Shown: positions 36,390 to 45,914, counted from the stretch's first letter. The stretch is 64,000 nucleotides of DNA from Flammeovirga agarivorans (GCF_012641475.1 NZ_JABAIL010000004.1:248001-312000), one strand, 5' to 3'. Program-made: numbers and translations. Notes: generated from the letters alone by a model not told the origin.

Positions 36390-38516
36390 ATGTCTAAAAG
36401 AAAAAAAGCACTTTTTTTACCGGTGTTGTTAGTGGGGTTAGGGTTATTCGGATTTTCAATTTTAGCAAAAATTGAGGCCCCAGAGAATAGCAATAAAAAT
36501 ATTATCAAGAGAAGTTTAATCTTTACTGCTCTAAAACAAATACATTATAATACAGTAGAAATTGATGATGAATTTAGTGAAAATGCATATCATCAATACC
36601 TTAAAAATTTAGACCCAAATAAAAGATATTTTTTAAAATCAGATATCAGTAAATTCAATAAGTCTGAAGATAAATTAGATGATGAAGTAAAGAATACTGT
36701 AAGTACTGATTTGTATGAATTATCTGTAAAGATTTTTGAGCAAAGAAGAGGTGAAGTAGAAGCAATTACTGAGGAAATTCTTTCTAAACCTTTTGACTTT
36801 ACTAAGAAAGAGACAATTCTATTCGATCGTGATGAAATGAAATTTCCTAAAAATGAGAAAGATCGTTACGACCGTTGGAGAAAGACACTTAAATATGCGG
36901 CATTGCTTAGAATGAACACTAAGCTAAAAGACCAAGAAAATAAGAAGAAAGCAGCTGAAGAAAAGGGAGAGTCCTTCGAACCCATTTCATATGAAGAGAT
37001 GGAGGCAGATGTTAGAGAAAAAGTTCAAACTAACTACAAAGACGTTTTTGATTTCATCAAGAAGCAAGATGAAGAAGATCACTATGCTTTGTACTTAAAT
37101 TCATTGATCTCAATTTATGGTCCGCATACTGAATATTTCCCACCAGAGAAAAAAGAACAATTTGACACAGAGATTTCAGGTCATTTTGAAGGTATCGGTG
37201 CTCGTCTACAACAAACAGGTGGAGAAGTAAAAGTAGTAAGCATTATTACAGGTTCTGCTTCATGGAAGCAAGGTGACTTAGAAGCAAATGATATTATTTT
37301 AAAAGTAGCCCAAGCTGAAGAAGATCCAGTTGATATTGGTGGTATGTCATTAAAAAATGCTATCAAATTGATCAAAGGGCCAAAAGGTACTGAAGTTCGA
37401 TTAACAGTAAGAAAGCCCGATGGAAGAATCGTTGTTATTCCTATTATCAGAGATGTTGTAGTGATTGAAGAATCATATGCAAAATCAGCTGTTATTGAAG
37501 ATAAAAATTCTGGAAAGAAGATTGGTTTGATTGATTTGCCAAGTTTCTACGTAGATTTCCAAGACAGAAATGGTAGAAGTTGTGGTGATGACATTAAGCA
37601 AGAAATCATTAAACTTAAAGGTCAAGGGGTAGACGGTATTGTTCTTGACTTAAGAAACAATGGCGGTGGATCACTTGGTGATGCTGTAGAAATCGTGGGT
37701 CATTTTGTTGGTAGAAGCCCAGTAGTTCAGGTGAAAAGTAAAGGTGCAGGTTCTAAGACTTTAAAACCAGAAACTAACAATAGACAATATGATGGTCCTT
37801 TAGTAGTAATGATCAACAGAATGAGTGCATCAGCATCAGAGATTGTATCGGCAGCTTTACAAGATCATGGTCGTGCTATTATCTTGGGTTCTAAGTCATT
37901 TGGTAAAGGTACAGTTCAAAGATTTATTGATCTTGATAGAATGTCTAGAAGTAATGAGTTTAAACCATTAGGTTCATTGAAATTAACCATTCAGAAATTC
38001 TACAGAATTAATGGTGGAGCGACGCAAGTTGAGGGTGTTACACCAGATATTAAACTTCCTGATACTTATGCTTACTTAGAAGTAGGTGAAGAAGATCTTC
38101 CTTTTGTATTGCCTTATGATAAGATCCAACCAGCAAAATATGCTATGTGGCATGAGCAATTGCCAATCGCAGACTTAAAAGCAAAATCTGAAAATAGAGT
38201 TGCAACAAACCAAGTCTTCAATATCGTAGAGGATAATGCTTTACGTTTGAAAAAACAGGAGGATAAGAAGTATTATACTTTAAACTTAGATGAATTTAGA
38301 GCAGAGCAGAAAAAATTAGATGAAGAGTCTAAGAAATTACGCGAAGCTGAAAAAACTCATGACGAGTTCGATATTACAGTAATGAAAGATCACTATCCTA
38401 CTTCGAAACCTGATTCAGTAATAGAGAAATCAGCTGAGAAGTGGTCAGAAGCGATCAAGAAAGATGAATATATTAAGGAAGCGACTATGATTATCTCAGA
38501 TATGATGGTTCAATAA
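36390..38516 (+). CDS. Carboxy-terminal processing protease (Prc/Tsp, S41)
   Basis: A 708-residue membrane-anchored or periplasmic protease degrading proteins from the C terminus. It has an N-terminal helix (8-26), a long helical region, a PDZ domain (about 255-350, HFEGIGARLQQTGGEVKVVSIITGSASWKQG), the S41 core with the catalytic Ser in MSASASEIV (near 480) and Lys in SFGKGTVQ (near 506), 25-26 residues apart as in E. coli Tsp, and a charged C-terminal domain (DUF3340-like). The domain plan matches Tsp (682 residues), not the shorter CtpA. It probably processes envelope proteins. Confidence 0.94.
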   Translation: MSKRKKALFLPVLLVGLGLFGFSILAKIEAPENSNKNIIKRSLIFTALKQIHYNTVEIDDEFSENAYHQYLKNLDPNKRYFLKSDISKFNKSEDKLDDEVKNTVSTDLYELSVKIFEQRRGEVEAITEEILSKPFDFTKKETILFDRDEMKFPKNEKDRYDRWRKTLKYAALLRMNTKLKDQENKKKAAEEKGESFEPISYEEMEADVREKVQTNYKDVFDFIKKQDEEDHYALYLNSLISIYGPHTEYFPPEKKEQFDTEISGHFEGIGARLQQTGGEVKVVSIITGSASWKQGDLEANDIILKVAQAEEDPVDIGGMSLKNAIKLIKGPKGTEVRLTVRKPDGRIVVIPIIRDVVVIEESYAKSAVIEDKNSGKKIGLIDLPSFYVDFQDRNGRSCGDDIKQEIIKLKGQGVDGIVLDLRNNGGGSLGDAVEIVGHFVGRSPVVQVKSKGAGSKTLKPETNNRQYDGPLVVMINRMSASASEIVSAALQDHGRAIILGSKSFGKGTVQRFIDLDRMSRSNEFKPLGSLKLTIQKFYRINGGATQVEGVTPDIKLPDTYAYLEVGEEDLPFVLPYDKIQPAKYAMWHEQLPIADLKAKSENRVATNQVFNIVEDNALRLKKQEDKKYYTLNLDEFRAEQKKLDEESKKLREAEKTHDEFDITVMKDHYPTSKPDSVIEKSAEKWSEAIKKDEYIKEATMIISDMMVQ

Positions 38517-38534
38517 TTAGCTTTCCTTCGTCAT

Positions 38535-38573
38535 AAAAAAGCACTACAAATTCAGTTTTGTAGTGCTTTTTTT
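38535..38573 (+). terminator. Terminator of the processing protease
   Basis: Perfect stem of at least 15 bp (AAAAAAGCACTACAA/TTGTAGTGCTTTTTT) with a long T run. Confidence 0.88.
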
Positions 38574-38591
38574 ATTGGATTATTTTTTCAT

Positions 38592-38631
38592 TTAAAATAA
38601 AAAGACCATTACCCAATAGAATAATGGTCTT
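38592..38631 (-). terminator. Terminator of the tRNA array
   Basis: Perfect 10-bp stem AAGACCATTA/TAATGGTCTT (38602-38631); on the minus strand it is followed by TTTTTATTTT. It lies 5 bases past the last tRNA. Confidence 0.8.
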
Positions 38632-38636
38632 GTTTG

Positions 38637-38710
38637 TAGCGAGAACGAGAGTTGAACTCGTGACCTCCGGGTTATGAATCCGACGCTCTAACCAACTGAG
38701 CTACCTCGCC
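38637..38710 (-). tRNA. tRNA with CAT anticodon (Met), copy 3 in transcription order
   Basis: A 74-base cloverleaf on the minus strand: acceptor GGCGAGG pairs with TCTCGCT (two G-U pairs), D arm GCTC/GAGC, anticodon CAT at 38676-38674 in loop TTCATAA, T arm ACGAG/CTCGT with TTCAACT loop, discriminator A; CCA is not encoded. CAT means elongator Met or, if lysidine-modified by TilS, Ile; Met is the more likely from overall similarity to Bacteroidota tRNA-Met. Confidence 0.85.
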
Positions 38711-38745
38711 ATATGTGCGGACAAATGCACTGAATTAAGTCGTTG

Positions 38746-38819
38746 TAGCGAGAACGAGAGTTGAACTCGTGACCTCCGGGTTATGAATCCGACGCTCTAA
38801 CCAACTGAGCTACCTCGCC
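38746..38819 (-). tRNA. tRNA with CAT anticodon (Met), copy 2
   Basis: Identical in sequence to the flanking copies, 35 bases from each. Same cloverleaf and anticodon; the A31-C39 pair next to the anticodon loop is mismatched in all three. Confidence 0.85.
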
Positions 38820-38854
38820 ATGTGTGCGGACAAATGCACTGAATTAAGTCGTTG

Positions 38855-38928
38855 TAGCGAGAACGAGAGTTGAACTCGTGACCTCCGGGTTATGAATCCG
38901 ACGCTCTAACCAACTGAGCTACCTCGCC
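38855..38928 (-). tRNA. tRNA with CAT anticodon (Met), copy 1 (promoter-proximal)
   Basis: Identical to the other two copies and first in transcription order, directly after a promoter-like sequence. Confidence 0.85.
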
Positions 38929-39301
38929 ATTTCGGTGTGCAAATATGGGGGGTAATATCTAAAAATCCAATATTTTAAACTTATATATTTTTAAATTAAT
39001 GTGAAGCCCATTATAAGTCATTTAAATTGAATGAAATAAAATTACTCATGCATTACAAAATTTCTTACATCTACCAGTAGATGACTTTGTGGGATGTTTT
39101 TTAGATCAGCATACACAATTTATTTTTTTGTTAAAAGTTATGATTAGGGTACTTAAACATAGGTTTTTATGAGCGTATGAGCAGATCAAACTAAAAAAAT
39201 AATGATTATTTAAATTTATTTTATTGTCACTTATAGAGTAATTTCGGATTATTGTGTACCACAGAATATGAAAATATATAAGCACTAATAATACAAATGT
39301 C
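38929..39301. other. Intergenic region between tRNA array and START-like gene
   Basis: About 370 very AT-rich bases. Besides the tRNA promoter it contains a perfect 7-2-7 inverted repeat CATCTAC/GTAGATG (39068-39083), too short of T residues to be a terminator. The only open frames have unlikely composition. I see no further gene. Confidence 0.4.
38940..38970 (-). promoter_or_regulatory. Promoter of the tRNA array
   Basis: On the minus strand TTG (38970-38968), 20 bases, then CATATTTG (38947-38940), one base from the TAnnTTTG consensus, ending 11 bases before the first tRNA base. Confidence 0.6.
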
Positions 39302-39694
39302 ATGAGTAGATTTAAATTTGAAGCAGAATACGAGTTTAGGGTACCATTACAAAAGCTATATCCTTATTTTATCATGCCCAATTTATTAAAAGATTGGTTT
39401 GCTGATACAGTAAAAGAGGATGTTGAACATAAAAAAATTACATTTGCATGGGGCAATGATGTGAAAACAGGAAATGTTTCTGTTAAACGTCAGAACCAAC
39501 ATGTAAAATATGTTTTTGATAAGGAATTAAATGAAGAGAAGTCAGCTTATTTAGATTTCAAATTTGATTTCAGTGAATTAGCTCAATCTTCTTTCGTAAC
39601 TGTTACTGACTATTCAGATATGGACGATATCGATGAGTTAAAGGAATTGTGGGACGAATTTTTTGGCCGTTTACATGAAATAATTGGCGGCTAG
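39302..39694 (+). CDS. START-like (SRPBCC fold) domain protein
   Basis: A 130-residue cytoplasmic protein of the START-like/AHSA1-type superfamily: it begins FEAEYEFRVPLQKLYPYFIMPNLLKDWFAD, the usual helix-grip opening, and ends in an amphipathic helix (ELKELWDEFFGRLHEIIGG). Proteins of this type bind small hydrophobic ligands; none is known here. It is the first of four close genes (15 bases to mgtE), so it may belong to that operon. Confidence 0.8.
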   Translation: MSRFKFEAEYEFRVPLQKLYPYFIMPNLLKDWFADTVKEDVEHKKITFAWGNDVKTGNVSVKRQNQHVKYVFDKELNEEKSAYLDFKFDFSELAQSSFVTVTDYSDMDDIDELKELWDEFFGRLHEIIGG

Positions 39695-39709
39695 TATAAA
39701 ATAGAAAGT

Positions 39710-41056
39710 ATGTCATTCGAATATTCAGCAAAATATATAAAACAACTATCTCGTGCTGTCGAACAGCAAGAGGATACATACTTAATCAACGAATTTGATG
39801 GTATGCACTCGGCGGATATCTCATCTGTAATGGAAGGGTTAAATGCTGAAGAATGTAAATACATACTGGAACTGTTAAACCCTGAGGTGGGAGCCAATGT
39901 AATCAGTGAGATTGATGAAGATACTAGAAAGAATTTTCTAGAGTTATTCACTCCTCAAGAGTTGGCTAAATATATGGACCAGACTGATTCTGATGATGCC
40001 GCAGATATTCTAAATGAATTCCCTGTGAAAAGCAAAGAGGAAGTCCTGGCGAGTATGAACAATCATGAGAAAGTTCAATACATTATTGATCTACTTCATT
40101 ATGAAGAGGACTGTGCAGGTGGTTTAATGGCCAAAGAATTGGTGAAAGCCAATATCAATTGGAATGTTAAACAATGTATAGACGAGGTAAGAAGGCAAGG
40201 GAGAGATGTCGATAAATTGTATACGGTTTATGTAGTAGACGATTACAATGTTTTGTTGGGTAGAATATCCATGAAGAAGCTTCTTATGGCTACTGATGAT
40301 ATAAAAGTATCAGACTTATATGAGCCTCAGATTGCAAAAGTATACTCTTATCAAGATGAAGAGGAAGTTGCAGATATTATGCAACACTATGATTTAGAAG
40401 TAATACCTGTTATTAATGTACAAGGTCGATTAATAGGTAGAATTACCATTGATGATGTTGTTGATGTTATCACTGAACAAGCTGAAAAAGATCAACAAGC
40501 GATGTCGGGTCTATCGGAAGATGTAGAAGAAACAGATAGTTTTTGGCAAATGGCAAAAGCTCGTCTACCTTGGCTTATAGTAGGAATGTCCGGTGGATTA
40601 TTGGGAGCTAACTTCTTAGGAGGTTTTGAAGCAGAATTAAGTCGTATACCTGCTATGGCTTTCTTTATCCCATTAATTACTGCAACAGGAGGGAATGTAG
40701 GTATTCAGTCTTCAACAATTGTAGTACAAACATTGGCAAGTGGAGGATTTCAAGGCTCTGTATGGAACCGTTATTTAAGGGTATTTATTGTGGCAATATT
40801 GAATGGTTTAACATTAGCTTCCTTAGTGTACGGTTTTAATATGGTATTCTCCGATAACCATGAATTAGCAATAGTTGTGTCTGTTGCTTTATTTAGTGTT
40901 ATCATGATTGCCTCCTTTATGGGTACAATTACCCCAATCATTTTAAATAAGTTTGGCATTAATCCCGCTTTAGCTTCAGGACCTTTCATTACCACTTGTA
41001 ATGATTTGATTGGACTTGGAGTATACTTTATGGTAGCAAAATTGATGCTTCATTAA
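39710..41056 (+). CDS. mgtE: Magnesium transporter MgtE
   Basis: A Mg2+-gated Mg2+ channel of the inner membrane. At 448 residues it has all parts: the superhelical N domain (about 1-135), two CBS domains (about 135-260, LYTVYVVDDYNVLLGRISMKKLL and QHYDLEVIPVINVQGRLIGRITIDDVVDVI), the plug helix, and five transmembrane helices with the pore motif FFIPLITATGGNVGIQSSTIVVQ near residues 322-344. The acidic residues of the N and CBS domains would be the Mg2+ sensors. It lies 12 bases before thiL, whose product needs Mg2+. Confidence 0.94.
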   Translation: MSFEYSAKYIKQLSRAVEQQEDTYLINEFDGMHSADISSVMEGLNAEECKYILELLNPEVGANVISEIDEDTRKNFLELFTPQELAKYMDQTDSDDAADILNEFPVKSKEEVLASMNNHEKVQYIIDLLHYEEDCAGGLMAKELVKANINWNVKQCIDEVRRQGRDVDKLYTVYVVDDYNVLLGRISMKKLLMATDDIKVSDLYEPQIAKVYSYQDEEEVADIMQHYDLEVIPVINVQGRLIGRITIDDVVDVITEQAEKDQQAMSGLSEDVEETDSFWQMAKARLPWLIVGMSGGLLGANFLGGFEAELSRIPAMAFFIPLITATGGNVGIQSSTIVVQTLASGGFQGSVWNRYLRVFIVAILNGLTLASLVYGFNMVFSDNHELAIVVSVALFSVIMIASFMGTITPIILNKFGINPALASGPFITTCNDLIGLGVYFMVAKLMLH

Positions 41057-41068
41057 TACCTTTGTAAA

Positions 41069-42100
41069 ATGTCAGATAAAAATAGAACAGAGATTGATCA
41101 AATGGGTGAATTTGGCCTTATTGATCATATTACTAGAGATGTAAAAATTCATCACTCAAATACTGTAAAGGGTATTGGAGATGATGCAGCAGTTATAGAT
41201 TGTGGAGATGATTATATGGTTGTTTCTACTGATATGCTTTTAGAAGGTATTCATTTCGATCTGAGTTTTATGCCTTTACAGCATTTAGGGTATAAAGCGA
41301 TCGCAGTAAATGTTTCTGATATAGCAGCAATGAATGCGTTACCAGAGCAAGTAACAGTAAGTATTGCCGTTACTAACCGTTTTTCTGTTGAAGCTATTGA
41401 TATGATTTATCAAGGTATCAACGCAGCTTGTAAAAACTATAATGTCGATCTAGTCGGAGGAGATACTACTTCATCAAGATCTGGGTTAGTGATTTCTGTT
41501 ACAGCAACAGGACGCGTAGCAAAAGACAAAATTGCATATAGAAGTGGTGCGAAAAAAGATGATATCATTTGTATGTCAGGAGATGTAGGTGCTGCTTACA
41601 TGGGGTTACAAGTATTATTAAGAGAAAAGAAAGTATTTGAAGCAGATCCTAATATGCAACCTAAGTTGGATGACTACGAGTATATCGTAGGAAGACAGCT
41701 AAGACCTGAAGCAAGAACTGATTTTATTCATGATTTTAGAGAATTAGGAATTGTACCTACCTCTATGATTGATGTCTCAGATGGTGTTGCTTCGGAGATT
41801 CTACATTTATGTAAAGCATCAAATGTAGGAGCCGTTATTTATGAACAGAAAATTCCTGTTGATCAAAGAACTTTTGATGCCGCTCACGAATTTAATATCC
41901 CTTCAGTAACTCCAGGTTTAAATGGAGGGGAAGATTATGAGCTACTGTTTACCATTTCTCAAGATGACTATAAGAAAGTAGAGAAGAATCCAAATATCTA
42001 TTTTATTGGTTATGTAGATGAAGAACCAAATAGTGCAAGAATGGTTACAGTAGGAGAACAAATTGTTCCACTTTCAGCTCAAGGATTCAAACATTTTTAA
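41069..42100 (+). CDS. thiL: Thiamine-monophosphate kinase
   Basis: Phosphorylates thiamine monophosphate to the active cofactor. The AIR synthase-like fold shows GIGDDAAVIDCGDDYMVVSTDML near residues 32-54, VNVSDIAAMNA, LVGGDTTSS and the C-terminal SMIDVSDGVASEILHLC and GGEDYELLFT motifs. Length 343 is normal. It lies between mgtE and yebC with gaps of 12 and 2 bases; no other thi gene is in the window. Confidence 0.94.
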   Translation: MSDKNRTEIDQMGEFGLIDHITRDVKIHHSNTVKGIGDDAAVIDCGDDYMVVSTDMLLEGIHFDLSFMPLQHLGYKAIAVNVSDIAAMNALPEQVTVSIAVTNRFSVEAIDMIYQGINAACKNYNVDLVGGDTTSSRSGLVISVTATGRVAKDKIAYRSGAKKDDIICMSGDVGAAYMGLQVLLREKKVFEADPNMQPKLDDYEYIVGRQLRPEARTDFIHDFRELGIVPTSMIDVSDGVASEILHLCKASNVGAVIYEQKIPVDQRTFDAAHEFNIPSVTPGLNGGEDYELLFTISQDDYKKVEKNPNIYFIGYVDEEPNSARMVTVGEQIVPLSAQGFKHF

Positions 42101-42102
42101 TA

Positions 42103-42852
42103 ATGGCAGGACATAGTAAATGGGCCAATATTAAACATAGAAAAGGCGCCCAAGATGCAAAACGAAATAAACTTTTCACAAAGTTAGGTAGAGAGATTAC
42201 GGTTGCAGCAAAAGAGGGAGGGCCTGATCCTGAAATGAACCCTAGGTTACGTTTAGCTATTCAAAATGCTAAAGGTTCAAATATGCCTAAGGATACCATA
42301 GAAAGAGCGATTAAGAAAACCCAAGGGAGTGATGATATCATTTTCGAGGAGTTAACTTATGAAGGCTACTCGAAAGGAGGGATTGCAATCTATGTTGAAT
42401 GCAGTACTGATAATACAAGAAGAACTGTTCAAAATGTAAAAAGCTACTTTGCTAAACTTGAAGGCTCATTGGCTAAAAATGGTTCTTTGGAGTTTCTTTT
42501 TGATAGGAAAGGAGTTTTCAACTTTGAGCTTCCTGAAGGAATGGACGAAGAAGAATTAGAGCTTGAGTTAATTGATGCTGGAGCAGATGATATTGAGGTT
42601 CATGAACAGCAAGTTCAAGTAACTTCTGTGATGGAAGACTTTGGCGCTGTAAATAAGAAGTTAGAAGAGTTAAACATAGAAGTAACGAGCGCTAACTTAC
42701 AACGTATTCCTCATACTACGAAAGAGGTAGACGATGAGGTTTTAGAGGTAGTGATGAAGCTTATAGATCGATTGGAAGATGATGATGATGTTCAACAAGT
42801 ATTCCATGACCTTGAGTTGACAGATGCCCAAGCCGAGAAAATGTTAGGTTAG
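42103..42852 (+). CDS. YebC/PmpR family regulator
   Basis: A conserved bacterial protein of 249 residues starting MAGHSKWANIKHRKGAQDAKR. The family is annotated as DNA-binding regulators, and some members assist translation of proline-rich stretches or, in mitochondria (TACO1), of COX1. The usual three-domain body is present; the C terminus has an unusual Asp-rich stretch (RLEDDDDVQQ). It ends the operon. Confidence 0.93.
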   Translation: MAGHSKWANIKHRKGAQDAKRNKLFTKLGREITVAAKEGGPDPEMNPRLRLAIQNAKGSNMPKDTIERAIKKTQGSDDIIFEELTYEGYSKGGIAIYVECSTDNTRRTVQNVKSYFAKLEGSLAKNGSLEFLFDRKGVFNFELPEGMDEEELELELIDAGADDIEVHEQQVQVTSVMEDFGAVNKKLEELNIEVTSANLQRIPHTTKEVDDEVLEVVMKLIDRLEDDDDVQQVFHDLELTDAQAEKMLG

Positions 42853-42874
42853 AGTTTTAATTTTATAATAAAAT

Positions 42875-42910
42875 AAAAAAGCAGTTGAAATTGATTTCAA
42901 CTGCTTTTTT
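42875..42910. terminator. Bidirectional terminator between yebC-type gene and MMPL exporter
   Basis: Perfect 16-bp stem (42875-42890 with 42895-42910), A6 and T6 at its ends, between convergent genes. Confidence 0.9.
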
Positions 42911-42929
42911 ATTAACCTATATCTAATGT

Positions 42930-45341
42930 TTACTCTTCTTCTTCACTTTCACTCCCTACATTGATTCTGTCGATATCAATTTCTTCATCTTCATCTTCAA
43001 AATAGAATGTGTCCATTCCGTCAATGATAGGATGCATTGCTTGTTTGTTTACATCAAAAGTATACAATAAGCATGGTAGTAAAGTAAGGTTTGTAGACAT
43101 GGCTACGATAAGTGTTACAGAAGTAAGTAAACCTAATGCTTGAGTTGCCCCGAAAGTTGATCCCATAAATATGGCAAATCCACAGAATAGAACAATTGAA
43201 GTATAAAGCATACTTGCTCCAGTTTCTCTTAAGGCCATAATTACAGCTTTCTTCATGTTGTAATTATGCAAGACAATCTCTTGTCTATACTTTGCCAAAA
43301 AGTGAATTGAGTCATCTACAGAAATACCAAAAGCAATACTGAATACAATCGCTGTACTAGGTTTTAATGGAATTCCTAAAAAGCCCATTAGCCCTAAAGT
43401 GAATAGTAGAGGAATAATATTTGGTATCAATGAAATAATGATGATACGAATGTTACCGAACAATGTACCCATGATTACTGCAATCAAAAAGAAAGCAATA
43501 AGCATACTCTGTTTTAAGTTCTTAATAAGGAAATCATTTCCTTTAATGAATATTAGTGTAGAACCTGTTACGACAGCTTCAAGACCAGTCCCTTTTGTGA
43601 TTTCAGCTAACTTAGGTCGGATAACATCGTCTACTAAGTTTTCCATTTTAATGGAACCGATGTCAGCCATAGAAGTTGTGATTCGAATAAATCTACCTGT
43701 GGAATCAATCATTGCGTCACTTAAAGAGGATGTTTGATCGTCCGCACTATTACGAGCATATTTCATAATGTATGACATCTCACTTCTAGAAGGAAGTTTG
43801 TAGAAAGATGAATCACCACCATGGAATGATTGGTTCGCAGCTTTTAAAAATGTATTAATTGAAATAGGAGGAGATACTTCATGTAAGGAACCGATAAAGT
43901 CTTCAATTTCTTCAACTTTACCTAAGTATCCTTTTTTCATATATCCTCTTTTCTTTTTTGTATCGATTTCAATTTCTAATGGCATTACACCACTGAATTC
44001 ATTTTCAAAAAAGCGAAGGTCTTGTTTTACATGGTAATCTTCTGGAAGGTCGTCTACCATATAAGATTCCGCTGTTACTTGGTAAGACCCATAAATTGAA
44101 ACAGCTACCATTAAACTGGTAAATACATATACACCAGATCTGTAATGAGTAACTAAAACTTCTAACTGGTGGATTAACCAATTTGTAGGCTTAAATTCTA
44201 AGTGCTTTAAATGTCTTACTTGTGGTGCAGGAAGGTAAGAGAACACAATTGGAATAAAAGTGATACTTAGTATAAAAGTAATGGCAATGTTGATACCTGC
44301 AACGATACCAAACTCTTGCATTGCTTTAATTCCCGTTGTAATCAATACCATGAAACCAATAGCTGTTGTAGTATTTGTGATAAGTGTTACTACACCAATC
44401 TTTTTGATAATTACAGCTAATGCATCTCTTTTGTCTAGACCATTGGCGATTTCTTGATGGTATTTATTAAGTAAATAAATACAGTTTGGAATACCAATAA
44501 CGACAAGTACAGGAGGTAAAAGTCCTGTCAAGATAGTGATCTCATAATTGAAGAGGGCTAGTGTACCCATAATCCAAACAATCACGACCCCAATGACTAC
44601 CAATGGATAAAATACTGGAGAGAATGATCTAAAGAATAAGAATAGAACTAATGCTACTACACCAATAGAAATACCTAGGAAAACCATTGTTTCCTTTTTT
44701 ACATTGTTAGCCATGATAGACCTAACATAAGGCATCCCTGCGTAATATAGTTTAATCCCTGTTTCATCAGAAAACTCTTGTGCTCTTGCTTCTAGTTTAA
44801 GCATTACAGCAGTTCTGTTTTTTGAATTCAAAATAACAGGATCCATATTGATGACCATTGCTGTAGCACCTTCTTTACTTATAAGGCGGTGTTCGAAAGC
44901 TTTTACTTCTTTCTCTTTTCCAATGATACTGTCCAGTTCTGCTTGAGTTGATGGAGGGTGACTAAAGAACGGATGAATCTCAAATTTTTGTTCTTTTCTA
45001 TTGGCAATTAAATTAGGAACATTGGCCATAGAAAGAACATTAGTGATTCCATGTAAATCTTTAATGTCTTTACCCAATTGCATGAACTTATTAAAGTTTT
45101 CCAACTGATAAAGCTTTGGATCTTTGATACCTAGTACAAAAGAAGAGGCATCTTCACCAAAACGCGATTGGAATTCATTAAAAGCAATCATGTCCGGATC
45201 ATCATCCGGGATAATTCTAATGTATTGATAAGACCACTTAACATCTTTGGCTTGATAGCCCATAAAAACAGTAGTGATCCCAATAAAAATGAGAATAGGT
45301 ATTCTATTCCCAAGGATAAAATCAGCAATCTTTTTCCACAT
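42930..45341 (-). CDS. RND/MMPL-family membrane transporter
   Basis: An 803-residue exporter with about 12 helices in two repeats, each with a large extracytoplasmic loop (about 40-205 and 425-600). The repeats are marked by ILTGLLPPVLVVIGIPNCIYLLNKYHQE and ISVDDSIHFLAKYRQE, the latter with the family's Asp pair. This HpnN/MmpL-like group (sterol-sensing-domain type) exports hydrophobic compounds. The C-terminal tail is highly acidic (YFEDEDEEIDIDRIN ... EEEE). There are no membrane-fusion or outer-membrane partners nearby. Cargo unknown. Confidence 0.9.
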   Translation of the reverse strand: MWKKIADFILGNRIPILIFIGITTVFMGYQAKDVKWSYQYIRIIPDDDPDMIAFNEFQSRFGEDASSFVLGIKDPKLYQLENFNKFMQLGKDIKDLHGITNVLSMANVPNLIANRKEQKFEIHPFFSHPPSTQAELDSIIGKEKEVKAFEHRLISKEGATAMVINMDPVILNSKNRTAVMLKLEARAQEFSDETGIKLYYAGMPYVRSIMANNVKKETMVFLGISIGVVALVLFLFFRSFSPVFYPLVVIGVVIVWIMGTLALFNYEITILTGLLPPVLVVIGIPNCIYLLNKYHQEIANGLDKRDALAVIIKKIGVVTLITNTTTAIGFMVLITTGIKAMQEFGIVAGINIAITFILSITFIPIVFSYLPAPQVRHLKHLEFKPTNWLIHQLEVLVTHYRSGVYVFTSLMVAVSIYGSYQVTAESYMVDDLPEDYHVKQDLRFFENEFSGVMPLEIEIDTKKKRGYMKKGYLGKVEEIEDFIGSLHEVSPPISINTFLKAANQSFHGGDSSFYKLPSRSEMSYIMKYARNSADDQTSSLSDAMIDSTGRFIRITTSMADIGSIKMENLVDDVIRPKLAEITKGTGLEAVVTGSTLIFIKGNDFLIKNLKQSMLIAFFLIAVIMGTLFGNIRIIIISLIPNIIPLLFTLGLMGFLGIPLKPSTAIVFSIAFGISVDDSIHFLAKYRQEIVLHNYNMKKAVIMALRETGASMLYTSIVLFCGFAIFMGSTFGATQALGLLTSVTLIVAMSTNLTLLPCLLYTFDVNKQAMHPIIDGMDTFYFEDEDEEIDIDRINVGSESEEEE

Positions 45342-45354
45342 ACTCTTAAAGCAT

Positions 45355-45382
45355 AAAAGTGAGATAATACTATCTCACTTTT
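45355..45382 (-). terminator. Terminator of ribH
   Basis: Perfect 12-bp stem AAAAGTGAGATA/TATCTCACTTTT (45355-45366 with 45371-45382) directly after the ribH stop; T residues follow on both strands. Confidence 0.75.
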
Positions 45383-45394
45383 GATATTTATTTC

Positions 45395-45877
45395 TTATTG
45401 ATTAAAACCAAGCATTTTAATAGCAGCAACAGCAGCTTCTACACCTTTGTTACCATGTTTTCCTCCAGCTCTATCATAAGCTTGTTGCTCAGTATTTGGT
45501 GTTAATAAACCAAATACAACAGGCTTGTTATACTTAAGAGAAACATTCGTTACACCATGTGCTACAGCATCACAGATAAAATCAAAGTGCTTTGTTTCTC
45601 CCTGAATTACACAACCTAGGCAAATAACTGCATCTACTTCATCAATTTGTGCCATTAACTGTGCTCCAAAAGTTAATTCGAAAGCACCTGGTACATCTTC
45701 TCTGTAGATATTTTCTTCTTTTGCCCCTTCTTTTAATAGTGTTTCCACTACGGCGCCATGTAATGACTCAGTGATTTTAGGATTGTACTCAGAAACAACT
45801 ATTGCAAATTTCTTCTCTGAGATGTCAATATTTTTCTTCTTAGTGTATTCACTTAAACTTTTTAACGCCGTTGCCAT
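45395..45877 (-). CDS. ribH: 6,7-dimethyl-8-ribityllumazine synthase
   Basis: Condenses the pyrimidine intermediate with dihydroxybutanone phosphate, the penultimate riboflavin step, in icosahedral or pentameric assemblies. Substrate-site segments are seen: VVSEYNPKITE, VPGAFELTFGAQ, VICLGCVIQGETKHFDFICDAVAHG (catalytic His in KHFDF) and FGLLTPNTEQQAYDRAGG. At 160 residues it is standard. No other rib gene is in the window. Confidence 0.96.
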   Translation of the reverse strand: MATALKSLSEYTKKKNIDISEKKFAIVVSEYNPKITESLHGAVVETLLKEGAKEENIYREDVPGAFELTFGAQLMAQIDEVDAVICLGCVIQGETKHFDFICDAVAHGVTNVSLKYNKPVVFGLLTPNTEQQAYDRAGGKHGNKGVEAAVAAIKMLGFNQ

Positions 45878-45914
45878 TTGTAATATGAATTATAATTTTT
45901 TGTTTACAAGCTTA

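Larger units (their letters stand above)
38637..38928. repeat. Three 109-bp tandem repeats, each a tRNA plus spacer
   Basis: The three 74-base tRNA copies are identical, and the two 35-base spacers differ at one position (38713 region, ATATGTG versus ATGTGTG). Such identity over spacers points to recent tandem duplication. Confidence 0.9.

Noticed and set aside
38637-38928. Possible CRISPR array (regularly spaced repeats)
   Set aside because: The repeated unit is a complete tRNA cloverleaf of 74 bases and the spacers are nearly identical to each other, unlike CRISPR spacers.
39106-39303. 65-residue minus-strand frame upstream of the START-like gene
   Set aside because: Lies in extremely AT-rich intergenic DNA, has low-complexity hydrophobic composition, overlaps the probable promoter area and has no ribosome-binding context.
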